This document shows positions 39,177-51,309 of a DNA stretch of 64,000 nucleotides, piece by piece (positions within the stretch are counted from its first letter, which is position 1; each line of letters starts with the position of its first letter). The position numbers were made by a program, and so were the translations under genes. The notes under the pieces were generated by a model. The model worked only from the letters and a program-made list of their open reading frames with translations, had not been told where the DNA came from and did no database searches. The DNA comes from Phoenix dactylifera. Lineage: Eukaryota > Streptophyta > Magnoliopsida > Arecales > Arecaceae. Location of the stretch: assembly GCF_009389715.1 (NCBI RefSeq), contig NC_052400.1:20553674-20617673 (forward strand). The letters are read 5' to 3'.

Positions 39177-39560
39177 CCCCCTCGGCATCCTTGGATAGCC
39201 ACCATCTGAAAATTGACGGCCATCAAACAATGCATGCCATATACACATTTATGGGCAACTTTATTTAATGGTCATCAATCGCCTGATGTCGGCCATCCAT
39301 GGATGCACCGCATTCTGTGGTGCGGCCTGCGCACCGCAGAGGATCCATGCCCCTTATGAGAAGAAGGATGCCCCCTCGGCATCCTTGGATAGCCACCATC
39401 TGAAAATTGATGGCCATCAAACAATGCATGCCATATACACATTTATGGGCAACTTTATTTAATGGTCATCAATCTCCTGATGTCGGCCATCCATAGATGC
39501 ACCGCATTCTGTGGTGCGGCCTGCGCACCGTAGAGGATCCATGCCCCTTATGAGAAGCAG
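39177..39560. repeat. 194-bp tandem duplication, two near-identical copies
   Basis: Copy 1 (39177-39370) and copy 2 (39371 to about 39560) differ by only a few point changes (GACGG/GATGG, ATCGCC/ATCTCC, CCATGG/CCATAG, CGCAGA/CGTAGA). Each carries GGTGCGGCCTGCGCACC, a near-palindrome that can form a hairpin. The high identity indicates a fairly recent event. Confidence 0.9.
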
Positions 39561-41540
39561 GGCAAGTGAAATCACAGGGATGCCCTAGCCCTACAAGTAG
39601 CATCCGGAGTTATGGTGCCTGATAGCATAATGGTGGTTACGATGCTACCGTCCTCGGTGAAAGAAGGTTCCACCAAACTCCACTTTCTTCCATATGCACC
39701 ACACGAGTTAAATGCTAGCATTATTTTCGAGAAATAGATGCTAGCATTATTGAAAGCATCCAAGCCTACTCATCCATCATTCTATATTTCCCTAACAAGT
39801 TGCCTCATACTTTGAAAAGCTTTTAACTCTATAAATAATAGTGCTAGACTTAATTATTAGCTTGCACATAGTAATAGATAGTGACATTAGCTTCAAAAAT
39901 GGCATAAGTGACTGTCATCTTCCTTGACTATGAAGTAAGCACGTAGGCCAGGTTCTCAACAGAATTTGGCTAATTCTCCGGTCCAGCCAATTGATGAATA
40001 TTTTCAAAGCGAACATGAAATGAAAACAAATTTTAAGTCAAATTATTGCAAGCAATATTTCTTAATTAAAAATATTAAAAAAATCATAGCTAAGGAAAGA
40101 ACCATATGAACATAGTCACAAGTTCAGCAACCGAGGCAATTCGGCTGCAGGTAACAATTCGGAACTAGAAAAAAAAATCTTAGCAAATTCTTTAGATGTT
40201 TGAAAAGAGTTTATATAGCCAATAATAAGAAAAAAAAATGTAGAACAAAAAAAAAAGAGCTTATAAAATATGTTTAAACTTATTTGTTAAAAAAATAGGA
40301 TAGGAAGGGAAATCATAACAAATGATAAGAATATGTGGTATTACTAATTTATAACATATAAAAGTTTCTTAAAATAATCATGAATAACTTGTGAATAAAT
40401 CATGAAATTCATGTATAATTCATGAATAATTGAACAGTTTTGAATTGGCCCATTTTTTTGAGAGCAATTCGGTGGATCATTTGGCTAAGTGGAAAATTGA
40501 GAATAATTATATAACCGTTCCATAATTAACCAACCCCAATGCTAGGGGAAGCAATAAAAAGATGAGAAGAATTGATAACTGCTCAAAATAATTAATAGAA
40601 TTTTTATGACTGGATGTTATGGCTACAATCTCAGGTCATACACCAACTCGTGAGCAAGATCGTGCTTCAATATAGGATATACATTTTCTTAAAAGAAAAA
40701 AAAGGACTGAGAGGGTAATTCTATTTTTTTGTTTAATAGGCAAAACTCCTGGCCAAATGTCGCTGTCCCATATCCCATATGCTCCTTTATGTAAAAAAGC
40801 AAAAAGAAGGGAAAAAAAAAAGAACATAAATTTCAAACCTTTTCCTTAAAAAAAATAGTAAAAGGAAACAAGGAAAGGACTACAGATGATCAGATTTTTT
40901 TTTTTTTTTGGGTACATCTACAGATGATCAGTTTAAAAGCATTGGGAATCAAAGGGAAAAGCTCTTTATGTACCCCAAAAAAAAAAAAGGAAAAGCTCTC
41001 CCATGATAACAAATATGCCAGCCCTACGACTTCCCCACTCACGGGAGGTTTCGGTCACTACAATAAATGACAAGTTACCCGCTATAACAGTCCCATCAAA
41101 ATTGCTATACAGTCATTTTTTTAATCTCAAGAGACAACTTTACAAAAATTTAATATTAAATAATCACTAAAATGACGGGTTTCATAAAGATACTATAACA
41201 TAAAAATAGATAATAACAAAAAATAACGTTATTATTTTTTCTTTCTTTTTTATAAATAAAATAAGGGACCCTGAATTATTTTTAAGGAAATTTTGAGAGA
41301 AAATTTTGAAATCTAAAAAAACTATTATTTTATTTAAAAGAAACTGCAAGTGAAAATAGTTGCTACTATAAAAGTCTCAGCTGTTATGTTTTTTTCACAT
41401 TAATGATCTCAATAGCCGTTACAATGGCACCGTTATTTAAAAGCATGATTTTGGGTTAGAGCATTAATGGTCAAACTGGAACCGCCAAGAGAATCCAAAT
41501 AAATTAAACAATATGTCAGTTTGTATGTGTCGAATCCTAA
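39561..41540. other. AT-rich spacer
   Basis: Many A/T homopolymers and no coding content recognised. Confidence 0.5.
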
Positions 41541-41544
41541 GAAC

Positions 41545-41736
41545 TTACATGCAGTCATCGGGCCGACTAGTTTGTGCTGAAGCTGCTCTGACCTTTTGTC
41601 CTGGTTCCTGCTGTGACCCAGAAAGACCAGTGTTTGCAGGTGTTAATTTTGCTTCATTTGTTGGCACCTTCTTGTTCTCCAGTGCTTGTACTTCTTGTCG
41701 CTCTTCGACGGCCAGAAAATACCCAGACACGACAAC
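41545..41736 (-). CDS. Terminal exon of an unidentified gene (63 codons plus stop)
   Basis: On the minus strand, a T-rich tract and GAATAG acceptor precede an open segment of exactly 64 codons ending at a TAA. It begins VVVSGYFLAVEERQEVQALE and ends SRPDDCM. The head is hydrophobic and the tail polar and Gln/Ser/Pro-rich, as in a membrane protein with a cytosolic C-terminus. I do not recognise the family and could not find matching upstream exons with confidence; AG-flanked candidates near 41.8 and 42.1 kb contain stops. It lies 0.9 kb beyond the last exon of the EF-hand pseudogene on the same strand and may belong to a separate decayed gene. Confidence 0.3.
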   Translation of the reverse strand, partial: VVVSGYFLAVEERQEVQALENKKVPTNEAKLTPANTGLSGSQQEPGQKVRAASAQTSRPDDCM

Positions 41737-44700
41737 CTATTCACCAACAAAAGCAATAAATACTCCAAAATTTGCATAGATCAGTATTCCAAACCTATAT
41801 CTGAAAGAGACTGGCAGCATAAGTTAAAGACAGTCAGGGGTGACAAAAGAGATTCGACTCCATTGAGATGACTCAAGAAATGAATCATTTATTAGGGAAC
41901 TGGGTTATAAAAAAAAAAAAACCATGCCGCAAGTCTGATTTAGAAGTGATCTAAGAAATGCTGTGGAGAAATAAATACTCACCATATGCTACATCCGAAG
42001 ATGAGAGATACTTCAACTTGAATCAAGTTCTGTTCAGCAAAGAACTTAGTCTAGAGTTGCACGAGAAAATTTCTGTACATCAGATACTAGCATCAAGAAG
42101 CATATCTGCAAGTCCAAAATCATGGAAAAGAAGAAGCAATCAAATCTGGCAAATAGATTTGAGAAAGAAGATTACAGTGTAATACATATCCTTGGCTATT
42201 GTATTGTACATTATGCACTTAGATGTGGAACAGGTCGATCTTCCAGCACAAAATAAATTGAAACTGAAAAGAATCGCGCTTGCAGCAAATCATGGAAAAC
42301 CCAGGTATCACAGTCCGGTGCTGCTAAGCTCAAGGGTTAGCTTAGATCCAGACCTGTTATAAAGAAAGATGTTCCTCATGAATATAAATTATCAGATGGT
42401 TAAGAATTATATGGGTTTCTTATCCTAAATAACAGAAGATATACAAGGGACTCACATAGAAATGGAATAGTATAAAGCTTAATTCTGATGCAAAGGGAAA
42501 AAAAAAAACCACTTCTTGACTACTCGTATGATACAAATTCATGCAAAAGAAGATGAATCATTAAATTTTTTCCAGAGTCATCCAACCAGTAAAAAATAGA
42601 TAGATTAACAAACAGAGTAAATCAAATGCAAAGCACATTGTACGAAGACCATTATGTCCACCACATACCTGAAGAGAATACCGTAATTCGCCGTGAAATC
42701 CATCCTCATCTTCCTCACTAAAAAACGCTGTACAATACATAGGGGCTATCAATCATTTCTCTCAAACTTAAGCGTCCATCTATATTTCTATCTGCCTGCG
42801 GAGTTGCCAATTATTACTGAATCACTAAAAAAGAGCTTAGGAGCATTACTTAATCTATGAAAGACATTTGGAATAAAATGCGAAGCTTAAAGAAAGGTAA
42901 TTCTGGATTATTTAAAGGAGCTTGCATATACTAGATGTACTGCTCCACATAATAGTGCAATTATGAATTACAAAAATCACAATACTGAGCTTGCCTTACA
43001 AATTCTTGCTAGTCTACAAATGAGATGGTATTCCTACCTCAGCAACAAAAACCTTATTAACGTGGAAAACCAATAGATGAGAGTGAAAAAAATACTTGCC
43101 CATCTCCATTCAAATCACATGTCTAATATTTCATAACTGAGGAAGTGAAAAACATAATTAATTCTAGGAAAATAAAACTCGGTTCCTGATCCAGCAATCC
43201 ATTAAAAAAAAAAAACAATTGCCCTACAGTTGATCTTCTCAAATGCTAACAGCAACCATAAGGCATGCTAGTTGTAACAGAAGAATGATGCTGACCTATA
43301 CTAGTACAATCTAGAAATGTCAGATTATGGCAAATTCAAGTGCTGCATTGATTTCAAGAATCCCCTGAAAGAAAGAACAGCGAGAAGCAGTAGGAAGAAT
43401 GAGAGATCCACAGCTGCCGAATTTTGAAAGAGGGAAAACATGCAGTGCTTGCAAATCAAATCTTGAAGGAAGCTGAGCAAGGACCAAGACAACTTGTTCT
43501 ATTTCCTTTCACTATATTCTGCCTGAATAGACCTAATTATTTACCAAACAATTCGGTATGAGAAGCTGATTGTGTGAAGAGGAGCACTTGATCAGGAGAT
43601 CTACAACTTGTTCATGGGATCAAATCCAACTGATACATAGCCTGCTCTTTTGGTTAATGATAGAAATGATCCAATTCCTTTTGTTTGGCTCTCATATAAA
43701 TATCAGATCGTAAAGATATTTACAGCATTACTATGAAACAAAGTAAAAAGAAGACAGAAACTCGATCGCATATATGAAGATGATAAAGCTGAGTGATTGT
43801 TCCTTACAAGTTATAATTGCCTTAAGCACTAGCTCTTACAGATAAACTTTGTTGAAGAACACTAAAGAAGTGGGAGAAGACAAGAAAATACAGTACAAGA
43901 GTAGACAGCGCATGATGGGATAACTCTATACACACAGCAGTGACATAACTTGCAGAAACTGACTTGCAAGAAACCCAACATTACTGTTTCTTGATGTATC
44001 AAAAAATGTTCCAATTGAAGAAGAGGTTGTTAGGGATCATAAAGAATCTAGCCAAAATTATACAAATGTTTAGGACTGGGCAAGTGAAACTTGGGTTCAA
44101 AATATCAGAAATATGTAAGGTAAAAAAGAGGTTAGAGAAGAATACGACCCTCTACAAGAGACAGGTTGCAGTACTGGAAGTTTATCATCTCTAGAAGAAT
44201 CTTTTCCGGACCACCTTAGGAGTACTTATGCATCAACATAGAATGAGTCCAAATGGTTACAAAAGACTTCAAATCTCCAGGAAAAAAAATACTTATAACA
44301 AATATTTGAAGTGACATGGTTGGGACAGTAGTGATGCTTGTCCTATAACTAGCAATGATGAGGATGTCAACAAGACACAGGAAAACACTAGGATTTCCGT
44401 TTGGAAATCTTTTGCAGGATGTGCTACATTGATTATGTTTTCAGAAAATAAATTAGATGATTGTGTTGAACCTAGTCCAGGAATGCCATAGAATGATCGA
44501 GGCAACATTAAATTGTGGATTTTTTAAGCAAAACAAGATATTATTTCACACAATTTTGTTTTCTTTTAAAGAAATGAATTCCAAACAGCAAATACCCAAG
44601 TGGAGATGTGAAATATGAAATTGTATGTCATGTGCAAGATTAACAAACATACCCCATCTTCACTCCAAGTTGAACTGTCAAACTTGGAAGTCCTTTAGAT

Positions 44701-44929
44701 TTTCATTTGCAAAAAAATACTTTTAGGAAGAGGAAGCATAATGCGACCCTTCATTAACGAGCAAAAATAACTTAATATGTGTACATATAATAAACTCACA
44801 GATCCTGTTGTTCGCCAAAAAACTCATGGATCATGTAAGTATCAGCAATTGTAATGTTACAATAGCCATGTTTGCAATCTTGGTGCTGGATTGCATACCA
44901 GTAGGAGACTAGTAAAAATATGGTACCAG

Positions 44930-45310
44930 TATCGTATCATACTAGTACACCAAATTTTTTGGGGTTTTCAAAGTTTTTAAGGTTCCTTTATTTAGTTTTG
45001 AGTGGAAAATAGGGTTTTGTGAGAAAAGATCCCATCCTTCCAGTCTCTCCTTTTTCTCCTCTCCTTTCTCCTATCTCCCCTCTACCTTGAAGCAAAAGGA
45101 GAAGAGGGCGTCCAGCCCTTTCTCCCTCAATAATTGAGATGCCAAATTGGGTTCGGTATCCTTACTAGGCTGAGCCACTACAAATCGAGTAGTTCTAGGC
45201 AGTTTTGCCGAGTAAGAACCGGTTCGCACCGGTTCGGGCACAAACCTATACCAAGACCACACGCCATCTTAGTTCATGGCAAGTATGGTACAGTACCGAC
45301 CAAACCAGGC
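44930..45310. mobile_element. MITE-like repeat with imperfect inverted ends
   Basis: The left end carries GGTACCAGTATCGTATCATA and the right end, reverse-complemented, GGTCGGTACTGTACCATACT. Both are rich in GGTAC words. The same word style (GGTACC, CCGGTTC, GGTACGGTAC) recurs at the window's right edge, so this is probably a dispersed family. No target-site duplication was placed. It lies in the large intron between exons 4 and 5 of the EF-hand pseudogene. Confidence 0.45.
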
Positions 45311-48254
45311 GGTTCGATTCAGTAATGTAAATCTTGATAATAGCCACTATTTTACATTGTAATAGTTCACCTAATAAGATAAAGATTCAATTCATTTGCA
45401 TTTTACTCATAAATCCCACTTACTGATTCGTACCGAATATATATTTTCCAATTTTTTAAGATAAGTATCAATAACTAGTTCGCAAATTTCATTCATTTTT
45501 GTTCCTATGGGAATGATCATTCCTCACATTTAACAGTGGAATTAAATTCCAATTTCTTTATTTGAAGGAATCATGATTCATCACTTGTTGCACAAAGCAA
45601 ACATTAGACTGGGGCCAAAAGTGTCATACTTCCATTCCAACCCTCCTTGTGCGAACCAAACATAATGTCATACTTCTAATGGCTACATAATACCTTGACA
45701 TAGAGGTGTACGACTAAGCTCACGCCTAGACCAATAATTGTACTTTTGAAATTTAGCCACTGAGTGTCTGGCCTTGCAATCCTCTAAAATCACACTGTCA
45801 ATCAGGTAGACTTGACGAATTTTAACAAAACAGACAAAACTAGAATCATACATCATGACAAAAGTTGAGGAAGATAAGGAAAACAAATTTTGAAAAGTAT
45901 AATAGTCTTCTAGCTCTTCAGATCCAAAGCTGGGGCAATTTAGATGGACAAAGAAGAAAAATTAGCTATATTATGTACAAGTTCTTATAGACTGCCATTT
46001 ATAACAGCATATGATGACAGAAGAATCAGAACAATTGATGTTGCATTGTCACTATTAGCATCATAGGCCTTGGACTTAGGCAAACATGTCATAGAATTAA
46101 ATGAACTATGAAGAAATTTTCACATCTTGGCAATTGTTTCTCTACAATAGTGGTAGTTGATCTCTAGCACTAGAAATAACATTGCCATGGAAATCAGAAC
46201 AATTTTGACCTTTTTCCTTTTTTTTTTTGCTAATTAAAAAAAAAAGATCCTTGTTTGTGCCTTGGAGTTAACATACATGCTATCAAAGACAATCACTGGT
46301 ACTTGCTATCTGTAAGCATGGAGTAAAATATAACAATTAAATATATATATATATATACTTGGTCAACCACTACATGTGTCAGAACATAATCAGCTTGTTG
46401 CTTTGCATAGTAACGTTCCAATAGGGTGAAGATTACCAATTACAGGTAGTAGTTCATCTTCCAACAACAATCTGAAAAAGAAATCAAGCTTGAATGTACC
46501 AAATAAGTTTGATACCCTATTTAAGATAGCAAATACAGATCTGTTGACCCATACCCATCATTCTCTTCGTCAACCTGTGAGAATAATTTCTTAGCTGGTG
46601 CCTCCACTGAAGTATCGGACTGATCTGTAGGATTGTATACTTCATCATAATTTCGAAGTAAATAAAATAACCCATTAAAATATTCTGGAAAATTAAGCTT
46701 TCCATCTCTGTCTTTATCTCTTTCCCTTGAAAAAAAACTTAAATCCAGTTAGCAATCCTATCATAAATGATGCTCATGCTGTAAGAGTGCTAAACTACTT
46801 ATATCTCAAGTTATAAAACTATGAAGTTGTAACTTAAGCAATTATCAGGAAATTTTTTGTGCATGATAAATCCACTAACAAGACCAATGGCCCAAGGCTA
46901 CACCTTCTAATACGCCATAGTTGCATATACAGCACTTGTAAAATAACCAGCACATAAGAACAGTTACAAAGAACTTATATGCAATAAAACAATATATAGG
47001 GACCCAATAGGCCTAGCTTGTAACACTTCCTATTTCTTGATAAACTTGTCCTGGACCACAGACAAAGGCTTTGCCTAATATATGCTAAAAGCTTGTGGAA
47101 GCATTAGTCTGTCGTTGACAGAGTAGATGTATGGAAGCAACGATCATTGTGGATAGAAATAGTGAATGATGGAGAAACTGACCTCTTTGCTTTGCCTACT
47201 CGTAGAAAAGTGGACAACTAATAAATGAGCCAGTTGCCTCCACAAATTCATCCAGAAATTTGTTTCAGGCCTATGTTGAAGCAAAATTATAGCTCTGAAG
47301 ATGTTAACAACTTTTAGCAGATAGTATCTCTCTGGATTCAAAGACATAGAACAAAGTCTGTTGACTAAGTAGTCAAGTGACTAAAGTTTCATGCCTTAGT
47401 CTGACTAGGATATCCTAAGTTCAAAGGTGGTTAACTTGTTATTGTAGTAAAGTTCTTAACATTAGCAAGCTTGAATAATTGGAACGTAATTTCAGTTGAA
47501 TTATATATAAGGACTCATATTTATACTACAAATCTTTGAGGATAAAATCATGGTTTTAGGTCTGCAGTTTTATAACAATGCAAACGTGACATCTATATGT
47601 AGCACTAATAATGAATTTTCTGGGTTTTTTTTTTTAAAAAAATCCTGTATGCTGGATTTAATGAAATAAATTCTTTTTACAACTCTTCTTATACATAGTA
47701 TCTTATTCCTTTCTTACAATGCCTTGTGTTTTCATCATCTTTGCAATCCAATTCCCCACCAAACCTGCACTAGATGGGATTAGAGCGCAGGTCATTGCAT
47801 CACTGTGTGATTCTCATGCTAAAAATTACAAATAAATGGTGGCAGTATATGAATAAGCTGCACCTAGTTGGTCCAGCATTAAGGAATCTCATCCTACATG
47901 GAGTGAATTTGGTTCAATCCTTAAAAAGCAAGCAACGGAAGAAAAACTTGGCATTACTTCCCAGAAGAGAGAGATATGATGCGTTAAAGATTAATAGAGG
48001 TGTTTAAGAACTTTGACGAGAAGCCACTCAATTTATCCCTAGAAAGTTAAAGAAGACATAAAGTTTTTGTCATTTACTTCATCATTATTTTGCACTCAAC
48101 ATGTCTCTCTGAAATCCCTCTAAAGGTACCAAAAGGAAATTTTCTTGACCGTATCGGACTTATTCCAACAGGCAACTACAATCTTTACCATGTGAGATCA
48201 TTAAAAGGATAATGATGACTAAGGGCTGAGGTGAGGTTATGGAGATACAATCAT

Positions 48255-49812
48255 CACAACCATAATATCATGAAACCGAAATTAAGCATACCATATCAAA
48301 CTTCATGCTCTCAAGTTAATTAATCAATTATGTTTGTATACCTCTTTTCGTTTTCAAAATCCACAAAAATTCAGTGTTGATCAAGGCTTTTACCTTCTTT
48401 TTATCAAGCGTCAACAACTGCTACGGACGAATACAATGAGACGAAGGTGGTTGGCCCAGGACACATGCTAAAAAGACGGCACTCGCATATCGGACAGGCA
48501 GAGAGAGGTAGTGGATTGAGGGGAGAACGCACCGCTATAGATGAAGACAGTGGCAGCAGTTAGCTAGGACGATGTGAGGAGGATGAGGACCTCGCTGTCG
48601 ACGGACACCAGAGAGACAACGAGTTGCAGGCTAGAAAGATGGATGGAGGTGGCGGTGTGAGACGAATACATGGTGTAGTGCAGGGGAACGTAAAGTTTGA
48701 CGAACTAGAAACGAAGAAGTTGAAAAGAGGGTTAGGGATTAAAAAATTATGGAGGACATAATTATCCTCCAGGGACCGTGCTTTAACTAATAACCCCTAT
48801 GGACAAGTTCTATGTTATCTGTATGTTTTCCTTTTCTAAGTAGGATTTATTTGCCATTTTAGTATCACTCATCATAGAACCAAGTAGACTTATGCCTGTA
48901 TGATTCAAATATATTAATGTGCTATGAAACCATAGTCATTACGACAAATTAGTAATTCAAATTTAGAATAGTATTCAGGATCTTTTAGCATGTTAAAGTG
49001 TTGATTTTTTAATAGCACATTGCCATAATAAGTTCTCTTCGCTTCTTCTCAACAAAATTTTATAAAACACTAAGACTGGTCTAACCAATAAAGTGAATAA
49101 CTGCATATGATTCACAAATACAAGAGCTAAAGGCTACATAAATCCTAATGACAAATTAAATGGAAAGATTTATATTTGATTTACTTCATGTAACTAGAAT
49201 TTTGAAAATCTAAGAAGCACTTAGTTTTATTATTTACAACTTTTTTCTTAAAGAAAAACTAGAAAGTCTCAAGATGTTTTCCCTCACTGTATAAAACTAG
49301 TCCATAGAGGTTATAAGTTAAAGCGCGATCTTGGAGGACAATTATGCCCTTCATAATTTTTCAATCTCTAACCCTCTTTCCGACTTTCCTGCTTCCAGTT
49401 TATCAAACTCCACCTTCCCCTGCACTACACCACACATCTGTCTCACTCCGCCACCTCCGTTCATCTTTCCTAGCCTGCAACTCGTCGTCTCTTCGTTGTC
49501 CGTCGACAGCCTCATCCTCCTCACATTGTCTCAGTATTATTGTCTTCATTCGCAGCGGTGCGTTCTTCCCTCAATCCACTACCTCTCTCTGCTTGTCCAA
49601 CTTACGAGTGTCATCTCTCCAGTGTGCATCCCTCCGGCCAACCATCTTCATCCCATCATATTCGTCTACGGCAGTTGACGACGTTCGATAAAAACCTTGA
49701 TCAGCACAGAATTTTGGTAAATTTTAAAAATGAAAAGAGGAATACCAACATAATTGATGAATTAACTTGAGAGCATGAAGTTTGATAAAGTTGATATTGT
49801 GGTTGTTCACCA
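48255..49812. repeat. Long inverted repeat, arms about 0.52-0.56 kb
   Basis: The left arm (about 48255-48812) and right arm (about 49290-49812) are reverse complements at roughly 80 percent by eye over their whole length, around a 480-bp AT-rich spacer. Matching landmarks include CTTCATGCTCTCAAGTTAAT near the outer ends, GAGAGAGGTAGTGGATTGAG mid-arm, TGGTGTAGTGCAGGGGAA, and CTTTAACTAATAACCCCTAT / CTTTAACTTATAACCTCTAT at the inner ends. It lies in intron 1 of the EF-hand pseudogene. Either a DNA element with very long terminal inverted repeats (as some Mutator-like elements have) or two copies inserted head to head would explain it. No target-site duplication was found. Reading frames in the right arm (49331-49691) are CT-rich and mirrored in the left arm, so they are not genes. 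Confidence 0.85.
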
Positions 49813-51022
49813 ATGTAAGGACATCCATCCAACAGAAACCCCTTCCAAGATGTTCCAATTTTGATGATACCAAATTTCTGCCAAGAAATTTAATAGGATA
49901 GTTTGTCAACTTCATCATACAAAAATAAATCTCTTGGAATGCATACATTTTTCAATTCCAGATAAACGAATCTAGGGATCGGATTATACTGACCATCGAA
50001 CCGGTGGGCCCAGCTTGGGGGCTTTCATTCGTGGAAGGAGATGAAGCCGTAGCGGTTCTTGTCGTGGAGCTCCATGTCCCGTTCCGTCCGGTGCATCACC
50101 TCCCTCTCCGCCTGCCTGAGGTTCCACTCAGTGAGCTCGTCGGAGCTCCCGAAGCTGTCGGCAGGCCCAATGTCGATCTTGGGCAAAAGATCGATGATGA
50201 GATGGCTGACATTGAAACGGTCCTCGTCGTCAATGTTGTCCTCAGCATCGACGAAGTCCTCCCACACGGGCTGGGCCTCCATGGCCGGGGCGGAATCGCC
50301 ACCACCGCGGTGGGGGAAGAAGTGGGCCCGCTCCCACTCGCGGTCCTCCTGGCGGCGCTCGATGTCGGCGCTGATGGGATGGAAGGGGATCCCGCGGCCG
50401 TAGGCGCCGAGCGGAGCGGAAAACGAGAAGGAGGAGCGGAGCTTGAAGCGATGGTGGGGGCGGTGAGGGCAGCTGGGGGCGAGGGAGAGGAGGACGAGGA
50501 GGACAGCTAGGGTTACGTAGATCAGAGCTGCGTGACGGAGGACTTCCCCCCTTCTTTTTGATTTGACGGGGGAGAAAGAAACTCAAAAGAGTTCAAGTTT
50601 TCGAACATAGATTCGTAGACGCGGCCCATTAGCAGAGCTAGTTAGAGCGTCGCGCTGATAACGCCTCCGCATGGGCCAAAAATTCTGTTACGCCTGATCT
50701 GTCCCAAAAGACCTCGCTAGAATGCTGTGCGGCTAAAAAAAAGAACCCAATTCATGATCATGCTTCCCTCATGATATATATGTATAGCCTGAAAAGGCCT
50801 GCAGCCACCTCCTATCCTTCAGATGTCATGCAACAGAGAGTTGTCACCTCTTATCGGCTCCATCCGCCGAATCCAATCAATTACAATGGCTGAATCCCAC
50901 TAATCAAATGTGCTCGGCCTCTAACACCCGTCTCGCATATTAGAAGAGGAAGCAGAGCCCCCTTTGCATACCTTGCAAAGATTGTCCATCATTCAAGCTG
51001 CAACAAATGAGGTATCTCAGCC

Positions 51023-51240
51023 TTGACAAATTTTGTTTTCTTTGATGATATTTTGGTCCCTTTCCGACCCATGGAGCAATCCAAAAAACATGTGGAGATT
51101 GTATTGTCCATTTTGGATGAGCACCACTTCCACATCAAGTTTGCAATACATGCCCTCATCCAACCGGAGTTGAAGTGCTTTACCCACATTACTTTGAGAA
51201 AGAAAATAAAGGATGTTCAATCAAAGTTTGAGGCTATGAT
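51023..51240 (+). mobile_element. Ty3/gypsy reverse transcriptase fragment
   Basis: The plus frame reads NFVFFDDILVPFRPMEQ, then HVEIVLSILDEHHFHIKF, then QPELKCFTHI and KFEAMIN. This matches the gypsy RT block 'FVLVFFDDIL.YS....EH..H...VL..L......K..KC.F......YLGH......V....K..A' including the catalytic DD of FFDDIL. Only about 75 residues are present, with no LTRs or other pol domains, so it is a dead scrap. On the opposite strand the neighbouring DNA reads AEMRAVWKGI, the RNase H block of L1-type LINEs, so two element types may abut near 51230-51300. Confidence 0.7.
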
Positions 51241-51309
51241 TAATGCCTTTCCATACTGCCCTCATCTCTGCTCCCACAGCCGACACACCATCATTTTTCT
51301 CATATGAAG

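Larger units (their letters stand above)
42669..50552 (-). pseudogene. Multi-EF-hand protein, reticulocalbin/Cab45-like, broken
   Basis: The intact family is a secretory-pathway calcium-binding protein with an N-terminal hydrophobic signal and several EF-hands. Exon 1 (50552-49994) has a hydrophobic head (ALIYVTLAVLLVLLSLAP) and an EF-hand DKNRYGFISFHE, in which Tyr replaces the usual Asp, followed at once by a TGA stop. Where ATG is expected, at 50552-50550, the codon is AGG. The second exon is not recognisable; a poor match lies near 49850. Exon 3 (46725-46555) is open and encodes ERDKDRDGKLNFPEYFNGLF and an acidic stretch to EENDG. Exon 4 (46471-46374), LEDELLPVIGNLHP, has a +1 insertion before the YYAKQQADY region. 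Exon 5 (42795-42669), DRNIDGRLSLREMI, has a 2-nt loss before FFSEEDED and ends HGELR. Splice sites flank these exons. It is an unprocessed pseudogene; the closest known plant gene type is Arabidopsis At4g27790. Confidence 0.8.

Noticed and set aside
39550-39572. GAGAAGCAGGGCAAGTGA resembles miR164
   Set aside because: It has several mismatches, no matching star arm nearby, and belongs to a tandem repeat whose other copy lacks the likeness.
49331-49691. Two overlapping 115-codon frames rich in Ser, Leu and Pro
   Set aside because: CT-rich DNA in one arm of the long inverted repeat keeps two frames open at once; no motif.
50004-50510. 168-codon plus-strand open frame
   Set aside because: It is the GC-rich complement of EF-hand exon 1. 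The minus strand has the meaningful protein; this frame has no domain.
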